Assembly (NCBI GenBank): GCA_003518475.1
Contig: DOYO01000030.1
Location: forward strand, 5,607-14,809
Direction: 5' to 3'
Source: Acholeplasmataceae bacterium
GTDB lineage: Bacteria > Bacillota_I > Bacilli_A > Acholeplasmatales > Acholeplasmataceae
DNA length: 9,203 nucleotides
The notes beneath the pieces were generated by a model, which was given only the letters and a program-made list of their open reading frames with translations, searched no databases and was not told the origin of the DNA. The position numbers were made by a program, and so were the translations under genes. Positions within the stretch are counted from its first letter, which is position 1, and every line of letters begins with the position of its first letter. Shown here piece after piece: positions 5,846-9,203 of this stretch.

Positions 5846-6025
5846 CTAGAGCAACTGTAATTTGCACCAATTATCTATATCATGTAAGAAAGACTGTGTT
5901 TTAATTGAATTATTTACACAAGATGGTTGTTCTATTTGAGAACGAACATTTTTTCTGTTTTTGCATCTATGAATATCTCCATATACTCTTATAGTCTCAT
6001 CAACTGCCTTTTCAACCTCGCAAAT
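5846..6025 (-). pseudogene. Possible coding relic, unidentified
   Basis: On the minus strand a frame runs 59 codons from just after a TGA (6028-6026) to a TAG (5848-5846). Its amino-acid mix is balanced and protein-like (CEVEKAVDETIRVYGDIHRC at the start, NWCKLQLL at the end), unlike the low-complexity F/L/I/K frames nearby. It has no start codon or ribosome site. Neighbouring minus-strand frames upstream also contain protein-like pieces broken by stops. I do not recognise the family, and a chance frame remains possible. Confidence 0.2.
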
Positions 6026-6298
6026 TCATGTAATTAATGAGATTTAATTAATCTTTCATGTATACAAAAAAGTTTTTTTTAGGTTGATTCATACTATTTC
6101 CGACGAAGATGATGTTGATATTTGTAGAAGTTTTATACCCATTTGTCTCTACAATACATCATCTATAACATACAACAAATAGGTTCTTAGATATTTAGTC
6201 GTCGTTTAGATATAAACTGTTTGTGAGTGAAATCTGATTTGGATGAATCTAGTTGAACTTACGTCGATTCAAAAACTTCCTCTTGAATACTGTTACAT

Positions 6299-6331
6299 AA
6301 AAAAATAGAGTTTATTGTTCTGTAAACTCTA
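6299..6331 (-). terminator. Rho-independent terminator of the ankyrin-gene transcript
   Basis: On the minus strand TAGAGTTTA (6331-6323), an 8-base loop (6322-6315), TAAACTCTA (6314-6306), then seven Us (6305-6299). The perfect 9-bp stem with an immediate U-run is canonical. It lies about 97 bases past the ankyrin stop codon and would also end read-through from the phosphodiesterase gene. Confidence 0.8.
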
Positions 6332-6427
6332 ATCTATTATAGTGATTTGTTTCCTGTTTTTATCTAATGCTACCTTCGATAGGTTACATTAATTATTAAG
6401 AAAAGTGCCTTTTTGTTTGATCATCTC

Positions 6428-7390
6428 TTAATTTCCGTTGACTTCAACTTCCCTGAGAAGTCCAACACAAAGGGCTAGATTATATTCCTTTGCATAATCC
6501 AAAGCTGTTTTTTGAAGTCTGTCTTTTTTCATCGGGGTTTCTTTTTCAATCAGCTTTCTTAAATAAACATGATCTCTATTCAACACTGCAAGCGCCAATG
6601 CTTGTTTTTGAATCAGTCTTTCATATTTCGGTGTCACCATATAATCATGGATATATTGAAGTATTTCAGGTTTGTCGTGAATCATCGCCGTATCGACTGG
6701 TGTTTCATAGCGTCTGTTATGGATATCGATATAGGCATCGCTTGCCAATAAAAGTCTTACTGTGTCAATGGTGCCGAATCTGACTGCATTGAATATCGGG
6801 GTTTCAAAATTGCTGTTTAACGCATTAGGATCTAAATTCTGATTGAGTAGAAGATCAATTACCTGAACTGAGCTGGTCTTCGTTGCATGATGAAGCAGTG
6901 TATTGCCATAGCCATCCTTGATGAACCAGTTTTGTTTTCCTTCCTTCAAAAGGAACGGAATCACTTCAACACGGCCGCCTGCAATCGCGTAATGTACAGG
7001 AAGTCTGTCTTCCATCGTTTTCTTATTCAAATAGGAACCTGATTCAATGAATAGTTTGATCATATCCAGGTCGCCCTTATGGGATGCGAGATGGATTGGG
7101 AGTTCTCCCTGTCTGTTTTCGATATTGACGGAGGCGAACTTAGTGATTAGCAATTTAGCGATTTCTAGCTTGCCTTTTCTCGCGCAATCAAAAATAGGTG
7201 TCTCACCATGGACATCCGACATATTCACATTGATATCAGAATCAAGAAGATACCTGATGACATCCATTGCAGAACCCAATACAGCATAGTGCAACAAGCT
7301 CTTTTTCTTTTCATCAACCATTTCAATTTGTGTGTAATGAAGTTTTATGTATTCCAAATCATTTTCAGCAGCTTTTAAGAAAATACTCAT
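6428..7390 (-). CDS. Ankyrin-repeat protein
   Basis: 320 residues, almost entirely ankyrin repeats of about 33 residues. Recognisable units lie near 28-59 (KSLLHYAVLGSAMDVIRYLL), 61-92 (GETPIFDCARKGKLEIAKLL), 94-126 (QGELPIHLASHKGDLDMIKL), 127-160, 161-193 (GNTLLHHATKTSSVQVIDLL), 195-226 (FETPIFNAVRFGTIDTVRLL) and 228-255. There is a capping half-repeat at the N-terminus and a degenerate helical repeat near 260-310. Ankyrin arrays bind other proteins and have no catalytic role. No signal peptide or membrane helix is seen, so it should stay in the cytoplasm. AGGTGG seven bases before the ATG at 7390 supports the start. It follows the phosphodiesterase gene by 82 bases on the same strand with no clear terminator between, so co-transcription is likely. 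The binding partner is unknown. Confidence 0.93.
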   Translation of the reverse strand: MSIFLKAAENDLEYIKLHYTQIEMVDEKKKSLLHYAVLGSAMDVIRYLLDSDINVNMSDVHGETPIFDCARKGKLEIAKLLITKFASVNIENRQGELPIHLASHKGDLDMIKLFIESGSYLNKKTMEDRLPVHYAIAGGRVEVIPFLLKEGKQNWFIKDGYGNTLLHHATKTSSVQVIDLLLNQNLDPNALNSNFETPIFNAVRFGTIDTVRLLLASDAYIDIHNRRYETPVDTAMIHDKPEILQYIHDYMVTPKYERLIQKQALALAVLNRDHVYLRKLIEKETPMKKDRLQKTALDYAKEYNLALCVGLLREVEVNGN

Positions 7391-7472
7391 CTTTTCACCA
7401 CCTTCATCTTTATTTTACTTTAAATTGTTCAAAAATGCACAACATTTATACCTTTCGGGTGAATTCGTTGAG

Positions 7473-9203
7473 TTACTGATCATCCTTTTTAAAGAATCGA
7501 TTCAGGATTTCAAGCAACACATCCGAGACGTTTTTCGAATAGGCGATTTCCCTAGCGGAAATCGGACGATCGGTAATGATGCCATCGGCATCATTGTTGA
7601 CAACACTGCTTATTTTTTGATCATTATTGACGGTGTATGCATAAACTTTTTTTGAATTTTGATGAATGGCATCGACATAACCTGGATTATCAATAAAAAG
7701 TTTTTCAGAGAACCCGAAATTGTCAATGCGCTTATCTTTGATCAGTGCATCTATATCTCCATAAAACGAAGACAATAACAATAAAGTTTCTATTTCTGGG
7801 TTGATTTCTTTGATTTGAATCAACTGTTGTTTGTTAAAACTTAAGATAATGACATCGGATGATAAGTCATATAATTCAATCAATTGTATGACCGTTTGGT
7901 TGATGTTTTCCGTATTGACCTTCAGTTCTATAAAGATGCGTGCTTTGCCTTGAATGATCAGTAAAGCTTCCTCAAGTGTTGGTACCTGTTCACCACTAAA
8001 ATCAGATCCAAACCAGGAACCGACATCAAGCTCCTTGATTTGTTCCAAAGTCATATTGCTGACAATACGGCTGATTTGATCATCGGTCGTTCTACTGGTC
8101 GTTGTATCATGGAAAAGGATGGGAATGCCTTCCCTTGTTTCTCTGACATCAATCTCTATGGCATCCGCACCTTGCTCAATCGCGAGTTCGATTGAAACGA
8201 TGGTATTTTCAGGCGCGTCCAAGGATGCGCCTCGATGTGCGACGATTTCTGCGACATTAAATAATTCTATTTGCGATTTCGGATTTGCAAGAACGGTGAA
8301 CACATTGACTAGATTGATGCTAAAAACAACAACTAACACAACCATAGTTCCATATTTAAAGCGATGACTCATTTTATTTCTAGATATCTTTATTTTTTCA
8401 TAATCAATCGGTTCAATCAGAACCTCACTTGATTTCACCCTGTGAAACCATGAATGGATAAAAGCGAAATTAATTGGAATCAAGGTAATCGTCGCTAAAA
8501 AACCGACAATGATATAGATGGAGTAGAAAATTGATAAAATGATCGATAACGTGAATAATTGACCTTTGATCAACGTGACCACCCAGCCAATCGTTAAGAT
8601 CATCAACATATAAAAAACATAGAGTACAGCGTTTAAAGCGGAATTTAACAAAACAAATTCAAACATCATTCTGAGTCTTTTACCCTTAAGCAGTTTTCTG
8701 CTTTCTTGTATGGTCATCTTCGTTGGCAGCTTTTCTATGACATAAAAATGAATATGAAAGGCTGTTTCAGTAAAGAGGATAATAATCATCACCATCAAAA
8801 CTCCAAGTGCTACCTGCAGCCAAATGCTTGAGTTGATTTGATCCAATATCACTTTTGGCAAATTGATTGTCGATGCAATCCCCACAACATGAAAAAGCTC
8901 TACCAAAATGAAGAACAGAAAAGCTGGACCGATAATCCTGAGCCTGTAAGCAGTTACCGTTTCATAAAGCTTTTTTAATCCGGTTAAGAAGAGTTCTTTT
9001 AATTTGATTTTCTTATTTTGATGACCGTATTCAAAGATGATGGATAAATAAATCAACTCAATCGTGATATAAATAGAAAGCATAAACATGACGACCAAAA
9101 GAATAGAGATAGTCGAAGGAGTCAATAAATAGTCCAGAAAAGTTGCATTGGTGATGTATGCGCGACCTGAAAGACGGATAGACAAATGAAATAACAATTG
9201 TGT
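7473..9203 (-). CDS. Membrane-domain glycerophosphodiester phosphodiesterase (N-terminus outside window)
   Basis: The frame is open to the window edge, so 576 residues are visible. A TTG at 9197 is only the first internal start-like codon; homologues usually begin about 35-45 residues earlier. Counting from that TTG, residues 1-305 form a polytopic membrane region with about six helices (near 26-50, 88-110, 126-148, 178-208, 213-245, 282-303), matching the membrane domain found before the catalytic part in Bacillota enzymes of this type. The catalytic GDPD domain follows: HRG (321-323), E348 and D350 in IEIDVRETREG, H363 in LFHD, E424 in IELK, and the closing DGIITDRP. All key residues are present, so it should be active. 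It should hydrolyse glycerophosphodiesters, from phospholipid turnover or lipoteichoic-acid type polymers, to glycerol-3-phosphate and an alcohol. Which side of the membrane the domain faces is not shown by the sequence. Confidence 0.93.
   Translation of the reverse strand, partial: TQLLFHLSIRLSGRAYITNATFLDYLLTPSTISILLVVMFMLSIYITIELIYLSIIFEYGHQNKKIKLKELFLTGLKKLYETVTAYRLRIIGPAFLFFILVELFHVVGIASTINLPKVILDQINSSIWLQVALGVLMVMIIILFTETAFHIHFYVIEKLPTKMTIQESRKLLKGKRLRMMFEFVLLNSALNAVLYVFYMLMILTIGWVVTLIKGQLFTLSIILSIFYSIYIIVGFLATITLIPINFAFIHSWFHRVKSSEVLIEPIDYEKIKISRNKMSHRFKYGTMVVLVVVFSINLVNVFTVLANPKSQIELFNVAEIVAHRGASLDAPENTIVSIELAIEQGADAIEIDVRETREGIPILFHDTTTSRTTDDQISRIVSNMTLEQIKELDVGSWFGSDFSGEQVPTLEEALLIIQGKARIFIELKVNTENINQTVIQLIELYDLSSDVIILSFNKQQLIQIKEINPEIETLLLLSSFYGDIDALIKDKRIDNFGFSEKLFIDNPGYVDAIHQNSKKVYAYTVNNDQKISSVVNNDADGIITDRPISAREIAYSKNVSDVLLEILNRFFKKDDQ

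Larger units (their letters stand above)
5584..6427. other. Gene-poor stretch, probably decayed sequence
   Basis: 844 bases lie between the secreted-protein stop and the ankyrin-gene stop. Apart from the inverted-repeat arm near the left end and the terminator near the right end, I see no intact gene. Short open stretches exist (plus strand 5672-5860 from a TTG; minus strand 5846-6025 without a start codon), but none has a ribosome site or a recognisable domain. A motif TACAAAAAA(A)GTTTTTTT occurs twice, at 5781-5798 and 6063-6080. Frames broken every 20-60 codons on the minus strand suggest relics of an inactivated gene, possibly of a mobile element, but the family cannot be named. Confidence 0.5.

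Noticed and set aside
5672..5860. Plus-strand 62-codon frame, considered as a small peptide gene (possible bacteriocin precursor or CxxC protein).
   Set aside because: It starts at TTG with no ribosome site; the internal ATG also lacks one; the composition is low-complexity K/F/L with no leader or Gly-Gly motif.
5781..6080. The two TACAAAAAA(A)GTTTTTTT copies as attachment sites or a duplicated gene segment.
   Set aside because: The match is mostly A/T runs and the flanks do not align beyond a few bases.
1..9203. Mycoplasma-type code with TGA as Trp.
   Set aside because: All proteins use TGG for Trp and read to full length under the standard code, and the anchored-protein gene ends with TGA at a sensible place directly before the next start.
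1..9203. CRISPR array, tRNA or rRNA genes, riboswitch.
   Set aside because: No regularly spaced repeats, cloverleaf-like segments or conserved rRNA stretches were seen on reading; no leader is long or structured enough to support a known riboswitch.

Overview
The window looks like chromosomal DNA of a low-GC Gram-positive lineage (Bacillota, or an Acholeplasma-like mollicute that keeps the standard code). It is AT-rich, Shine-Dalgarno sites are purine-rich, Trp is written TGG and TGA acts as a stop. The right-hand gene is a membrane-domain glycerophosphodiester phosphodiesterase of a type common in Bacillota. The species cannot be fixed from the sequence.

Layout. (1) 1-580, plus strand: the 3' end of a probable ADP-ribosylglycohydrolase-like gene overlaps a VOC (glyoxalase-fold) gene. 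(2) 581-857: short gap between convergent genes, holding only weak hairpins. (3) 858-4260, minus strand: a tight four-gene operon, in transcription order a membrane-anchored protein of unknown family, an ABC ATPase, an ABC-2 type permease and a membrane-anchored subtilisin-like protease. (4) 4261-4599: a divergent control region with one good sigma-A type promoter facing each way, and a perfect dyad over the rightward -35 box. (5) 4600-5583, plus strand: a secreted, tyrosine- and aspartate-rich protein of unknown family. (6) 5584-6427: 844 bases without a convincing intact gene; the first 50 carry one arm of an inverted repeat and the last 130 a terminator, and in between are decayed-looking frames. 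(7) 6428-9203, minus strand: an ankyrin-repeat protein downstream of the glycerophosphodiester phosphodiesterase, whose N-terminus lies beyond the window.

The centre, 858-5631, is the interesting part. A secreted protein gene stands divergently beside an operon encoding an extracellular membrane-tethered protease, an ABC exporter or immunity-type transporter and a small anchored ectodomain protein. This resembles the logic of bacteriocin loci (product, processing protease, LanFEG-like transporter, accessory immunity protein), but with a 327-residue Sec-type protein in place of a modified peptide and no modification enzyme in view. This is inference from gene content. The secreted gene is also bracketed by a 15-base inverted repeat. 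One arm sits at the predicted 5' end of its mRNA, directly before the Shine-Dalgarno; the other lies 34-48 bases past the stop codon. The one mismatch becomes a G-U pair in RNA, so the two ends of the mRNA could pair without interruption. The cassette is visibly more AT-rich than the right-hand genes, which suggests an accessory insertion.
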